Origin: Variovorax gracilis
Lineage (GTDB): Bacteria; Pseudomonadota; Gammaproteobacteria; Burkholderiales; Burkholderiaceae_C
Direction: 5' to 3'
Length of the DNA stretch: 64,000 nt
NCBI RefSeq assembly: GCF_030317115.1
Contig: NZ_JASZYF010000022.1
Location: forward strand, 35,747 to 99,746
This document shows positions 25,150 to 32,580 of the stretch, piece by piece (position 1 is the stretch's first letter; each line of letters starts with the position of its first letter). The position numbers and the translations under genes were made by a program. The notes beneath the pieces were generated by a model, which was not told the DNA's origin, ran no database searches, and was given only the letters and a program-made list of their open reading frames with translations.

Positions 25150-26303
25150 ACCGGACAACGCACGACACCGATGTGCTGGTGCTGGGCGGAGGCCTGATGG
25201 GTACCACCGCGGCCTTCTTCCTGCGCCACCACCATGGCCTCACGGTCACTTTGCTTGAGCGCGAGCTGGTCGGCCGTCAGGCCAGCGGCACCAACTTCGG
25301 CAATGTGCGCCGGCAGGGCCGTGCGCTGGCCCAGATGCCACTGGCGAACCGCGCACGCGCCGTCTGGGGGCAAGTGAAGACGCTGCTGGGCGAGGACCTG
25401 GAATTCGTGCCCTACGGCCACCTGCGCGTGTGCTACACGGAGAAGCAGGCCGCGGTGCTGGAACAGCACGTGCGGGACGTGAAGCCGCTGGGCCTGGACC
25501 TTGAACTGTTCAGCGCCGAGCAGTTGCGCCGGCGCTGGGGCATCTTTGCTCCCGAGGTCGTGAGCGGCTCGCTCTCGCCGAACGACGGACATGCCAATCC
25601 GCGCCTGGCCGGTCCGGCCTTTGCACGGGCGGCGCGGCGTGCGGGCGCGAACATCGTCGAGCACGCCGAAGTCATGCACGTCGAGCACGATGGTGCGGGC
25701 TTCGTCGCGCACACCGCGGACGGTCGGCGCTTCCGCGCGCCGCAGCTGCTCGTCGCCTGCGGCGCCTGGTCGAACCGCATGGCCGAGCAGTTCGGCGAAG
25801 CCGTGCCGATGGACGCGCGCGGACCGCAGATGGGCGTGACCGAACCGCTGCCCTATGCCCTTGGCCCGTCGATCGGTGTGTCCTCGCCGGTCGAGCACGA
25901 GGGCCTGTACTTCCGGCAGATCGCGCGCGGCAACATCGTCTTCGGCGGTGGACTCAAGGGACCGGCCCACACCGACTCGGTCCGCGCCTACGTGAAGCCC
26001 GACAACGTGCTGCGCCAGCTGCGCGAGCTGCGCCGCTTCGTGCCGGCCTTCGAGCACGTTCAACTCATCCGCGTGTGGAGCGGCATCGAGGGCTACACCG
26101 GCGACTGGCAGCCGGTCATCGGGCCCAGCGCCCGCGTGGCCGGCCTGCACTACGCCTTCGGCTTCAATGGCGAAGGTTTCGCGATCAGCCCCGGCGTGGG
26201 CGAGACGATGGCCGAGCTGATCGCCACGGGACGCACGTCGACGCCGATCGAGTGCTTCTCGATCGGCCGCTTTGCTTCCGAGCTGACCAGGCAGGCGGCC
26301 TGA
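25146..26303 (+). CDS. FAD-dependent amino-acid oxidase subunit, opine oxidase subunit B / HcnC-like
   Basis: A 385-residue DAO-family flavoprotein and the catalytic subunit of the three-gene complex. The FAD motif VLVLGGGLMGTTAAFFLRHH is at about residues 11-30, followed by LERELVGRQASGTNFGNVRRQGR, where SGTNFGNVR is a flavin-contact segment in this group. The C-terminal region YTGDWQPVIGPSARVAGLHYAFGFNGEGFAISPGVGE is standard. The start ATG overlaps the upstream stop by four bases. It would dehydrogenate a secondary amine or D-amino acid and pass electrons to the partner subunits. The gene context argues against cyanide formation as the main role, but that remains inference. Confidence 0.93.
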   Translation: MNRTTHDTDVLVLGGGLMGTTAAFFLRHHHGLTVTLLERELVGRQASGTNFGNVRRQGRALAQMPLANRARAVWGQVKTLLGEDLEFVPYGHLRVCYTEKQAAVLEQHVRDVKPLGLDLELFSAEQLRRRWGIFAPEVVSGSLSPNDGHANPRLAGPAFARAARRAGANIVEHAEVMHVEHDGAGFVAHTADGRRFRAPQLLVACGAWSNRMAEQFGEAVPMDARGPQMGVTEPLPYALGPSIGVSSPVEHEGLYFRQIARGNIVFGGGLKGPAHTDSVRAYVKPDNVLRQLRELRRFVPAFEHVQLIRVWSGIEGYTGDWQPVIGPSARVAGLHYAFGFNGEGFAISPGVGETMAELIATGRTSTPIECFSIGRFASELTRQAA

Positions 26304-26364
26304 AGGGGCCGCCTCCTGCCGCTTCACGCGTGGCGCCGGCTGATCTGGGCTGGCTTCCTGACTG

Positions 26365-26718
26365 CTACAGGGCCATCACGACGAAGACCTTGCGCAGCGT
26401 CTCGTGTACATGCCATTCGCCGGTGGTGTGCGCCGGGAAGAACAGTGTGTCGCCCGCGCGGATCTCGAGCGCCGCGGCACCGCTCGGCGTGAAAGTGCAC
26501 GCGCCAGTGAGGATGTGCATGACTTCGGCGTTGGCCAGCTGACGCTCGAAGCGGCCGGGTTCGCATTCCCAGATGCCGCTGTTGTTGCCGCCGGCGCCGA
26601 CAAGTTCAACGTCGATGCCGCGCAGCCGGCAAGGCGGCTGGCTCAGCGGACGTGCGGGCGTGCCCTGGTCTTGCAGGCCGCCGATGATGGCCGATTGGTG
26701 CAGAACGGTGATGCTCAT
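26365..26718 (-). CDS. cupin domain-containing protein
   Basis: A 117-residue single-domain cupin. Cupin motif 1 is seen around ANAEVMHILTGACTFTPSG and motif 2 around LEIRAGDTLFFPAHTTGEWHVHE. It belongs to the small COG3450/cupin_3-like group, often encoded near amino-acid catabolic genes, with no defined reaction. I took the ATG at 26718 (MSITVL), since the longer form needs a TTG start. It is 30 bp downstream of the M20 amidohydrolase on the same strand and convergent with the oxidase operon. Confidence 0.88.
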   Translation of the reverse strand: MSITVLHQSAIIGGLQDQGTPARPLSQPPCRLRGIDVELVGAGGNNSGIWECEPGRFERQLANAEVMHILTGACTFTPSGAAALEIRAGDTLFFPAHTTGEWHVHETLRKVFVVMAL

Positions 26719-26748
26719 GGGGATTGAAGAGTGCAATGGTTGAAGGGG

Positions 26749-27951
26749 TCAGGGGGATGCGCGGACGGGATTCGCCGCCAGAGCGCGTTCGGCCACCTCG
26801 CAGAACCAGCGCACGCCCAGCGGGAGCGCATCGTCATTGAAGTCGTAGCACGGATGGTGCAGCGCGCGTTCGCCGTCGGGCCCCGGATCGGCCCGGCCCT
26901 GGCCGAGCCACAGGTAGGCGCCTGGCCGGTGTTTGAGCATGAAGGCGAAGTCCTCCGACGTGAAGGCCGCGCGGGGCGCCATGCCGGCCTGCAGGCCGAC
27001 GGCCGTTGCCGCGGCAAGCGCGAGCGCGGCCTCGGCCGCGGTGCTGACGGTCGCCGGGTAGTAGCGCACGTAGCGCACCTCCGCCTGCGTCCCGCTCGCC
27101 AGCGCCACACCGTCGACGGTGGCGCGCAGCGCGGCCTCGATACGGTCTTGCGAGGCGGGGTCGAAGCTGCGCACGGTGCCGGTGACCGAAACCTCCGCCG
27201 GCAGGACGTTGTGGCTGTGGCCGCCCTCGATGCGCGTGACCGACAGCACCGCCGATTCGGCGGGGTCGATGCGGCGCGAGACGATGGTGTGCAGCTGCAC
27301 GACGAGATGGCTCGCGGCGAGGATGGCGTCGGGCGTGTGATGCGGCTGCGCGGCGTGGCCGCCGCGGCCGCGCAGCACGATGTCGAAGCGGTCGGCCGCG
27401 GCCATGATCGGGCCGGCCCGCGTCTGCGCCTGTCCGAGCGGCAGGTCGGGCCAATTGTGCAGCGCATACACGGTGTCGCATGGGAAGCGCTCGAACAAGC
27501 CGTCCTCGATCATCGCGCGCGCACCGCCCCTGCCTTCTTCGGCCGGCTGGAAGATGAAATGCACCGTGCCGTCGAAGCGCCGCGTGCGCGCCAGCTGGCG
27601 CGCGGCGCCGACCAGCATGCTGGTGTGGCCGTCGTGGCCGCAGCCATGGTGCACGCCCGGCGTGCGGCTGGTGTGTGCGGCGCGCCCCAGCTCGGCCATC
27701 GGCAGTGCGTCCATGTCGGCGCGCAGACCGACGCTGCGGGTGCCGCTGCCGCAGCGCAGCGTACCGACTACGCCGGTGCCGCCCAGGCCTTCATGAACCT
27801 CGAGGCCGAGGAGCCGCAGCGCATTCGCCACCACGCCGGCCGTACGCCGCTCCTCGAAAGCGAGCTCGGGATATGCGTGCAGATCGCGGCGCAGCGCGAT
27901 CAGCTCGGGCAGCAGGTCCTCGACCGGCGCAGCGATGGCCTGGAGCGTCAA
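26749..27951 (-). CDS. M20 family amidohydrolase (hippurate hydrolase/carboxypeptidase type)
   Basis: A 400-residue zinc amidohydrolase. Metal-site segments are HHGCGHDGHTSMLVG (about residues 104-118) and the catalytic PAEEGRGGARAMIEDGLFE (about residue 140). The dimerisation region includes GGHAAQPHHTPDAI, and the C-terminal FTSEDFAFMLKHRPGAYLWLG supplies the last ligand region. The start is inferred to be TTG at 27951, overlapping the HAD stop as TTGA; no ATG precedes the conserved N-terminus. Such enzymes release an amino acid from N-acyl or peptide derivatives. Next to an oxidase for N-substituted amino acids and a peptide-type importer, it could deacylate the same class of compounds. 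Confidence 0.9.
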   Translation of the reverse strand: MTLQAIAAPVEDLLPELIALRRDLHAYPELAFEERRTAGVVANALRLLGLEVHEGLGGTGVVGTLRCGSGTRSVGLRADMDALPMAELGRAAHTSRTPGVHHGCGHDGHTSMLVGAARQLARTRRFDGTVHFIFQPAEEGRGGARAMIEDGLFERFPCDTVYALHNWPDLPLGQAQTRAGPIMAAADRFDIVLRGRGGHAAQPHHTPDAILAASHLVVQLHTIVSRRIDPAESAVLSVTRIEGGHSHNVLPAEVSVTGTVRSFDPASQDRIEAALRATVDGVALASGTQAEVRYVRYYPATVSTAAEAALALAAATAVGLQAGMAPRAAFTSEDFAFMLKHRPGAYLWLGQGRADPGPDGERALHHPCYDFNDDALPLGVRWFCEVAERALAANPVRASP

Positions 27952-28646
27952 CGGCCGGCCTCGACGGCATCGGCCAGCTCGGCCAACGTGTGGAAGTGGT
28001 AGTCGGGCTGCGTGTGCGTGGATTCGATCGTGCCGCCGGAACCCTTCTGCGCATGGCGCCGCTCGATCCAGCAGGTCGTGATGCCCAGTTGCTTCGAGAT
28101 GCCGATGTCGTGGTATTGACTCTGCGCCACGTGCAGGTTGTCCGCTTGCTTGTAGCCCCAGGCGCCTTCGAAGCGGCCACGCGCATAGGCGAAGTAGCGC
28201 GCGTCGGGCTTCTCGCAAAGCGCGTCGTCGCAGCTCAGCAGCATGTCGAAGGGGGAGCCCAGCGTCCGGTCGAAATGGGCCAGAGCCCAGTGCTGCGCAT
28301 TGGTCATCGTCACCAGCTTGAACCGCTTGCCAAGTCGCTTCAGTGCTTCTACCGAATCCGGGAACGCCGGCCAGTTCGCCACCGAATCGCGCAGGCCGCG
28401 CGCCATCGCATCGGTGTCGGGCAGGGCCAGTTCCGGTGCGATCGCATGCCAGCAGCGCTCCAGGTCGTCGGGATACCACCCGGCCTTGCCGTCGGCGCGC
28501 GCGCGGCGGTAGGCGGCCAGGAAGTCGTCATCGGTCACGCGAGATTCGGGCGCCGAGGCGCGCAGGTAGGCGAGCATGCCACCCTCGAAATCGATCAACG
28601 TGCCGACGACATCGAACGTGAGAACCTTGAAATCTTGCAGCGACAT
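27948..28646 (-). CDS. HAD family hydrolase, haloacid dehalogenase type II-like
   Basis: A 232-residue HAD protein. Motif I is LTFDVVGTLIDFE (nucleophile near residue 10), motif II is KLVTMTNAQHW (about residue 112), and motifs III-IV are seen in CEKPDARYFAYA and HVAQSQYHDIGISKQLG. The HVAQSQYHDI segment is the pattern of type II dehalogenase-like phosphohydrolases, and the DVVGTL variant of motif I (Val-Val in place of the usual x-Tyr/Asp-Gly) is unusual. It precedes the M20 gene with a four-base overlap, so both belong to one transcription unit. The substrate is unknown. Confidence 0.88.
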   Translation of the reverse strand: MSLQDFKVLTFDVVGTLIDFEGGMLAYLRASAPESRVTDDDFLAAYRRARADGKAGWYPDDLERCWHAIAPELALPDTDAMARGLRDSVANWPAFPDSVEALKRLGKRFKLVTMTNAQHWALAHFDRTLGSPFDMLLSCDDALCEKPDARYFAYARGRFEGAWGYKQADNLHVAQSQYHDIGISKQLGITTCWIERRHAQKGSGGTIESTHTQPDYHFHTLAELADAVEAGR

Positions 28647-28793
28647 GGGAAAGCTCCAGTGATGACGGGCATTGCGGACGAGCAACGTAGTGACTGAAGA
28701 GCATAGGTGTCCCTCCCCGCACGTTGGCACCGAACTGGGTCCGTGGCGCGGCACAGAGTTTCGTAGTCGCCGCCGCGTCGGCATCTTCTTTCA

Positions 28794-29797
28794 TCACTCC
28801 GGCTGGCTGGCTCGGGGCCTCTTGAGCGGTCTCCTGTGTCCCTTGCCGAAGCGCGGATCGATAGGCGGCGGAGCGACCTTTTCGTTGGCCTTGTCAGCCG
28901 ATCGCTTTGATGCGACCGCGAGCTCGCGCGCATATTGCGGTGCCGCCATGCTGGTGCCCACCAGCCGCGCCACCGTGCCCGTTCGCACCCCCGAAGCCCG
29001 CACGCCTTTCACGGCGAGCGAGTGGTCCGTCATGAACGCATAGTCCGGGCCGACCTTCGTGCCATCGCGCGACGGTCCCGAGGAGGAGTAGCTCGAGGGC
29101 CGACGGTCCTGGGTCGAGTCTGTCCAATCGCCCACGTAGCCCGCGGCCACGCGGCTGGCGGCGCCGGTGGCAACGCCGTTGAGGGTTCCTGCGCGACGGA
29201 CCACCGATCGCGGTGCTTCCTCATCGCGCAGTGCAGGCTGGCGAAAGCGCGCGTCGTCCGAAGCCTTGTCGCGCAGGTAGCTCGCCCGGGCACGGCGGCG
29301 CGCGCCCATGTCATGGTCGGCGCGCGCAATGTAGAGGTGCGCTTCGCCGGTGCATCCCTCGATCCGGTCGACCGACACTTTCCAGATGCCGTGTGGGCCG
29401 GCGGCTGCCGCGATTGGCAGCCCTGGCCTCCGGCGGTCGGAGAGACCGCGACGAGCGCCATGGCGCCGTTCTTGCGCGCGCGAGTCAGCGTGATCAACCA
29501 GCGTGCCGCGGGCGCCTCCACGAATCCGGGTGTTGCGGAAAGAACCGTTCCATCGGGCGCTTCCACGGTCAGTCGGGCCTGCGCCGGTTCCACCTCGACG
29601 GGCTACCAGACCTCGAGAAAGGCGGGCATCCCTCCATCGGGCGGCACGACCCACTGCACTGCGCCGCCGGTTGACCTTGTCGGCATTGCATCCCCTGTCT
29701 CGAAGGTTTCGGCGATTTCACCGAGCGGGCAAGGCTGGTACGCACCCTGAGGCCCGCAGGGACTATCGTGAACTAGTGCACGGAGCACTTCGCTCAA
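28794..29797 (-). pseudogene. decayed C-terminal half of a subtilisin-like (S8) protease
   Basis: Protein-like sequence continues across two frames with no intact gene. From 29797 downward one frame ends PDGGMPAFLEVW and meets an in-frame TAG at 29603-29605; the same frame then resumes as PVEVEPAQARLTVEAPDG and runs to about 29400. There the protein-like reading passes to a second frame (PHGIWKVSVDRIEG onward), which carries VGTSMAAPQYARELA, the catalytic-serine motif of subtilases. The Asp and His parts of the active site are absent, so this is a fragment with a nonsense codon, a frameshift and a missing N-terminus. An intact but different S8 protease lies at 56908-59637. Confidence 0.7.
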
Positions 29798-29888
29798 CTA
29801 TTGCCGTATACGACCTAAAGGGTCGGTAAAATCCGAGACGTGGTGCAGCGATAGCGCAGCGCCCTCAACCCTTCAAGGACGTACACCG

Positions 29889-30180
29889 ATGAATCAATCA
29901 GCACCAGCATCTCGGCCCAAGTGACGGCCTCCAGCGACGACCAGGCGACCCTCCCGATGCGGATCACGCCCCCGTTAGCGACTACCAGGCGCCAACGCCG
30001 CAGGATCTCCACGTGCTCAAGGAGCATTTCGGTCTGACGGCCTTTGAAATGGCGCGCCTCTTCGAAGTGCAGTCCGAGCAGTGGCGAAAGCACACCGGTG
30101 GTCAGTCGCCACGCGAGATCAGCGTCACTCGAGCATTCTTCATGGCGGCTTTCCAGGTGCTCAGCGACGAGGCCTCTTGA
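29889..30180 (+). pseudogene. small XRE-like helix-turn-helix protein, probably frameshifted
   Basis: An ATG at 29889 opens MNQSAPASRPK and stops at TGA. Shifting frame by one near 29918 gives a continuous reading whose last 56 residues are VLKEHFGLTAFEMARLFEV followed by QSEQWRKHTGGQSPREISV and a hydrophobic end. The E-M-A-R-L-F-x-V helix pair and the QWRKxTGG...PRE block resemble small XRE-like proteins often carried on integrative elements. It could alternatively be a short gene starting at the GTG at 30013. The opposite strand is also open here, but its translation is not protein-like. Confidence 0.5.
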
Positions 30181-30275
30181 GGCGCACCCCGGCAGGGGCA
30201 CCACGACAGACACCGACGCATGCACCACAGCTGAGTGCATGCGTGGGCGATGTTGCCCGTCTTCGAGATCAAATC

Positions 30276-30635
30276 ATGAAATCCGCCAGTCTTGCCGCGA
30301 TTGCGGCGGCCTGCCTCTCCCTCTTCGCTTCCGCAGCCCACGCCGGGTGTTTCGGCTCGGACGCGTTCAAGACGTGCACCGACGCCTCGGGCAACACGTA
30401 CAACGTCCAACGCTTTGGAAACTCGACGAACGTTCAGGGCACCAGCGCCGACGGCCACAACTGGAGTCAGGCCAGCCACCGCGTCGGCAATTCGACGTTC
30501 ACGAACGGGACGGCCGCCAACGGCAACACTTGGAACAGCACGGCCCAGCGTGTCGGCAACACCACGTTCATCAACGGCACCGACAGTCGAGGGAACGCAT
30601 TCAGCCAGACCTGCGATCAGTTTGGCTGCCATTGA
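30276..30635 (+). CDS. small secreted protein with three internal repeats
   Basis: A 119-residue protein with a clear Sec signal (MKSASLAAIAAACLSLFASA, cleavage after AHA near residue 23). The mature part is a short cysteine pair region (CFGSDAFKTC) followed by three related units of about 22 residues: RFGNSTNVQGTSADGHNW, RVGNSTFTNGTAANGNTW and RVGNTTFINGTDSRGNAF. Each unit is rich in Asn, Gly and Thr and has the spacing R-V/F-G-N-S/T-T...N/Q-G-T...G-N/H-x-W/F. The protein ends with a second cysteine pair (CDQFGC). Such repeats could form a small beta-solenoid or bind a surface. I do not recognise a named family. Confidence 0.8.
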   Translation: MKSASLAAIAAACLSLFASAAHAGCFGSDAFKTCTDASGNTYNVQRFGNSTNVQGTSADGHNWSQASHRVGNSTFTNGTAANGNTWNSTAQRVGNTTFINGTDSRGNAFSQTCDQFGCH

Positions 30636-30655
30636 CCGCCACTGTTGGAGAAGAT

Positions 30656-31516
30656 ATGTCGAACACTCGCGCGAGCTCGATGCATGGACCGGTCAACGAG
30701 CGCGGCGCCCATCTCGCGCTGGCCAGCGCGAAGCTTGGCCTCAAGAGCAAGGTCGCCCTCGTGACGGCAGTGGCCGTCGCAATGAGCGGTTGCAGCTCAA
30801 TGGTCACGTATTCGGGCAAGGCCAATGGTCCGGTCCAGACCATCAAGTACACCCAGGGCGTGGGGAGCGTCATCGAGAAGGATGAGGTACAGGAAATATT
30901 CATGTACCCCACCTTCAAGATGCAGGGCCCGACGATGCCGACTTTCACGATCGGCTATGCGAACAACGGTGGAGCGCCTGTCAACTTCACGACTGACAAC
31001 GTCAAAGCGTACTTTCGTGGCCAGCCGGTCCCCATCTACACTTACACGGAACGTATTGCCGAGATCAGGAGTGAAAAACAGAGTCAGCAGATCGCGCTGG
31101 CCATTGTTGGAGGCTTGGCCGCTGGCGCTGCTGCCTATGGGGCCTCGCACCGAACGTACAGCTCGAACTACAACGGCTACGTGGCAGGGCGGGGAGGGGT
31201 GACGACGTTCTCCGGTGCCAATACCGTTCGGGTCTATGACCCATTGGCAGGCATCGTCGCCGGCGCAGCGATTGGTGGCGCGACGGGGCTCGGGGTCCAG
31301 CAGCTCGAGTTCAACGCCCAGAATCAGGAGCAAGCAGCCAACTCAATCCTGCAGGCCAACACGGTGGATCCTCTGCACATGGTTTCGGGCGAACTGATCC
31401 TGAAGAGTTGCTGCGATCCGTATCCCCAGCCCGATGACACGATCAGGTTTGAGGTCACTGCGAACGGGAAGACCTCGGTGTTCGAATTCGAGCGCTCAAA
31501 GGTCGCATCTCGATAG
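30656..31516 (+). CDS. predicted outer-membrane lipoprotein
   Basis: A 286-residue protein. After a 27-residue polar N-terminus comes a hydrophobic stretch and a lipobox-like AMSGC (cysteine near residue 46), so it is probably lipid-anchored; an internal start closer to the signal is possible. The body has PTFTIGYANNGGAPVNFTTDN, a beta-sandwich-like segment, then a glycine/alanine-rich hydrophobic stretch IALAIVGGLAAGAAAYGA and a second one, LAGIVAGAAIGGATGLG. These are typical of glycine-zipper lipoproteins. It is 20 bp downstream of the secreted repeat protein in the same direction, so the two may work together at the cell surface. No specific family is recognised. Confidence 0.8.
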   Translation: MSNTRASSMHGPVNERGAHLALASAKLGLKSKVALVTAVAVAMSGCSSMVTYSGKANGPVQTIKYTQGVGSVIEKDEVQEIFMYPTFKMQGPTMPTFTIGYANNGGAPVNFTTDNVKAYFRGQPVPIYTYTERIAEIRSEKQSQQIALAIVGGLAAGAAAYGASHRTYSSNYNGYVAGRGGVTTFSGANTVRVYDPLAGIVAGAAIGGATGLGVQQLEFNAQNQEQAANSILQANTVDPLHMVSGELILKSCCDPYPQPDDTIRFEVTANGKTSVFEFERSKVASR

Positions 31517-31820
31517 CCCCGCGACTCTCTGAGCGCCCTTGCTCATCTGTCCTGGTCCTCAGCCAATCTTCGACGGACGGTTGACCAAGGCCCTCCCTGA
31601 GGGCCCGGATGATTTTCAACGGATCGCTGCGGCGGCTCATGCTCGCATCTCGTACCGGACCGAACGCTGATTTTGTACTTCGGCGCGACAGTTGCCGCAC
31701 GACGGCCGCCGGTGGAGGGCAGGGTAGGGCCGGCCCATAGCGGACCTCGTGCTCTCTCCAAAAGCTGACCTTGACCAATGCGTCTGCGCAGCGTTCGCTT
31801 CCCGCGGCTGCCTAGCAGGG
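31517..31820. other. intergenic stretch, no supported gene
   Basis: About 300 bp between the lipoprotein stop and the RidA gene stop, on converging strands. Frames here are short and lack the codon bias of the neighbours. A CCTCCCTGAGGG hairpin-like run is near 31591, which could help terminate transcription. No gene remnant was recognised. Confidence 0.5.
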
Positions 31821-32201
31821 TTAAACCTCAGCAATCGCTGCAATGGACACTTTAAGTCCCGGAATACGAGCGGGCAGCTTTGCACCCTGGCGAGCAGGCG
31901 GGTCGGAGGGAAACCATCTCAGCCATTCCTCATTCATGCCAGCAAAATCATCTTCATCGGCGAGCACCACTGTCATGCTCGCCACCTTGTCCATCGAGCT
32001 GCCGGCTTCTTCGAGGATGGCACGTATGTTCGTCAGGCATTGGGCAGTCTGCTCCTGGATCGTGGTACCTCTGATTGCGCCGGTGGTGGCATCAATCGGT
32101 GCAGTTCCGGAGACGAACACCAGCCCGGCCGCCTTTACGGCTTGGCTGTAGAGCGCCGGCGGCTTGGCAGCCTTAGTGGTGAAGACAATTTGACGCGCCA
32201 T
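31821..32201 (-). CDS. RidA/YjgF family protein
   Basis: A 126-residue RidA-family protein. The conserved N-terminal part (KPPALYSQAVKAAGLVFVSGTAPID) and the QTAQCLTNIRAILEEAGSSMDKVASMTVVLAD segment are present. The usual arginine of the imine deaminase site (in the family motif RxAxxxxxLP) is replaced by a segment reading ARQGAKLPARIPGLKVS, so the arginine is shifted or lost and imine deaminase activity is uncertain. Many such RidA-like proteins are catabolic hydrolases or ligand-binding trimers. The gene is isolated, with converging and decayed neighbours. Confidence 0.88.
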   Translation of the reverse strand: MARQIVFTTKAAKPPALYSQAVKAAGLVFVSGTAPIDATTGAIRGTTIQEQTAQCLTNIRAILEEAGSSMDKVASMTVVLADEDDFAGMNEEWLRWFPSDPPARQGAKLPARIPGLKVSIAAIAEV

Positions 32202-32252
32202 CTCATACTCCTCTTGGAAGGCGAAAAGTTGCGGGAGGTTGACTCGTCGAAC

Positions 32253-32421
32253 TCATTCGCGCAAGCCTACCTGTCGTCCAGCCTGAAGGGCGCCCAGGTG
32301 CCGGCCAACCTTTGCGGCCAGTAGCTCAACGAGCTCGGGCTGCATGAACTGGTAGCGATCAGGAATGTCCAAGCAGACAACCCGCTGGCCCTCAAGTGCT
32401 TGCCCGAACCTCTGCTTATTT
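32253..32421 (-). pseudogene. C-terminal remnant of a small protein tyrosine phosphatase-like gene
   Basis: On the minus strand a reading of about 55 residues contains QLRNKQRFGQALEGQRVVCL, then DIPDRYQFMQPELVELLAAK and VGRHLGAL. This is the C-terminal half of the roughly 110-residue predicted tyrosine phosphatases of COG4551 (pattern H-x-x-K-L...F...L-x-G-K-R-V-I-C-L-D-I-P-D-x-Y-x-x-M-x-P-E-L-V). The N-terminal half with the catalytic C-x5-R loop is missing: upstream sequence diverges at about 32421. The downstream end also extends past the normal C-terminus. It is a truncated relic. Confidence 0.6.
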
Positions 32422-32452
32422 CGGAGCTGCTGACCCTCGACGTGATCCCGCT

Positions 32453-32491
32453 GTTGGCCAAGGGCTGCTATCGGCGAGTTTGACGAACAGG
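32453..32491 (-). repeat. 39-bp sequence shared with 60093-60131 (copy A)
   Basis: Read on the minus strand, this block begins CCTGTTCG and ends CGCCGATAGCAG followed by CCTTGGCCAAC. It matches the block at 60093-60131 (plus strand) at 34 of 39 positions by direct alignment. Copy A lies about 90 bases after the stop of the ABC substrate-binding protein gene at 32581; copy B lies about 60 bases after a remnant of the same gene family. Confidence 0.65.
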
Positions 32492-32580
32492 TAGTCCCGG
32501 CCATCGCCGGCCATTCAATGTGGATCCCATAAAGCAGCCCCTCGACGCCGTTCTTGACCAGAAGCGTTCGCTCGCGCCCA

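Noticed and set aside
23746..26303. Cyanide synthase (hcnBC) as a firm call
   Set aside because: The same subunit architecture is used by opine oxidase and D-hydroxyproline dehydrogenase, and the Lrp/aminotransferase context does not favour cyanide formation.
29815..30240. 141-codon minus-strand frame
   Set aside because: The plus strand carries a better, XRE-like reading over the same bases, and the minus translation has no recognisable pattern.
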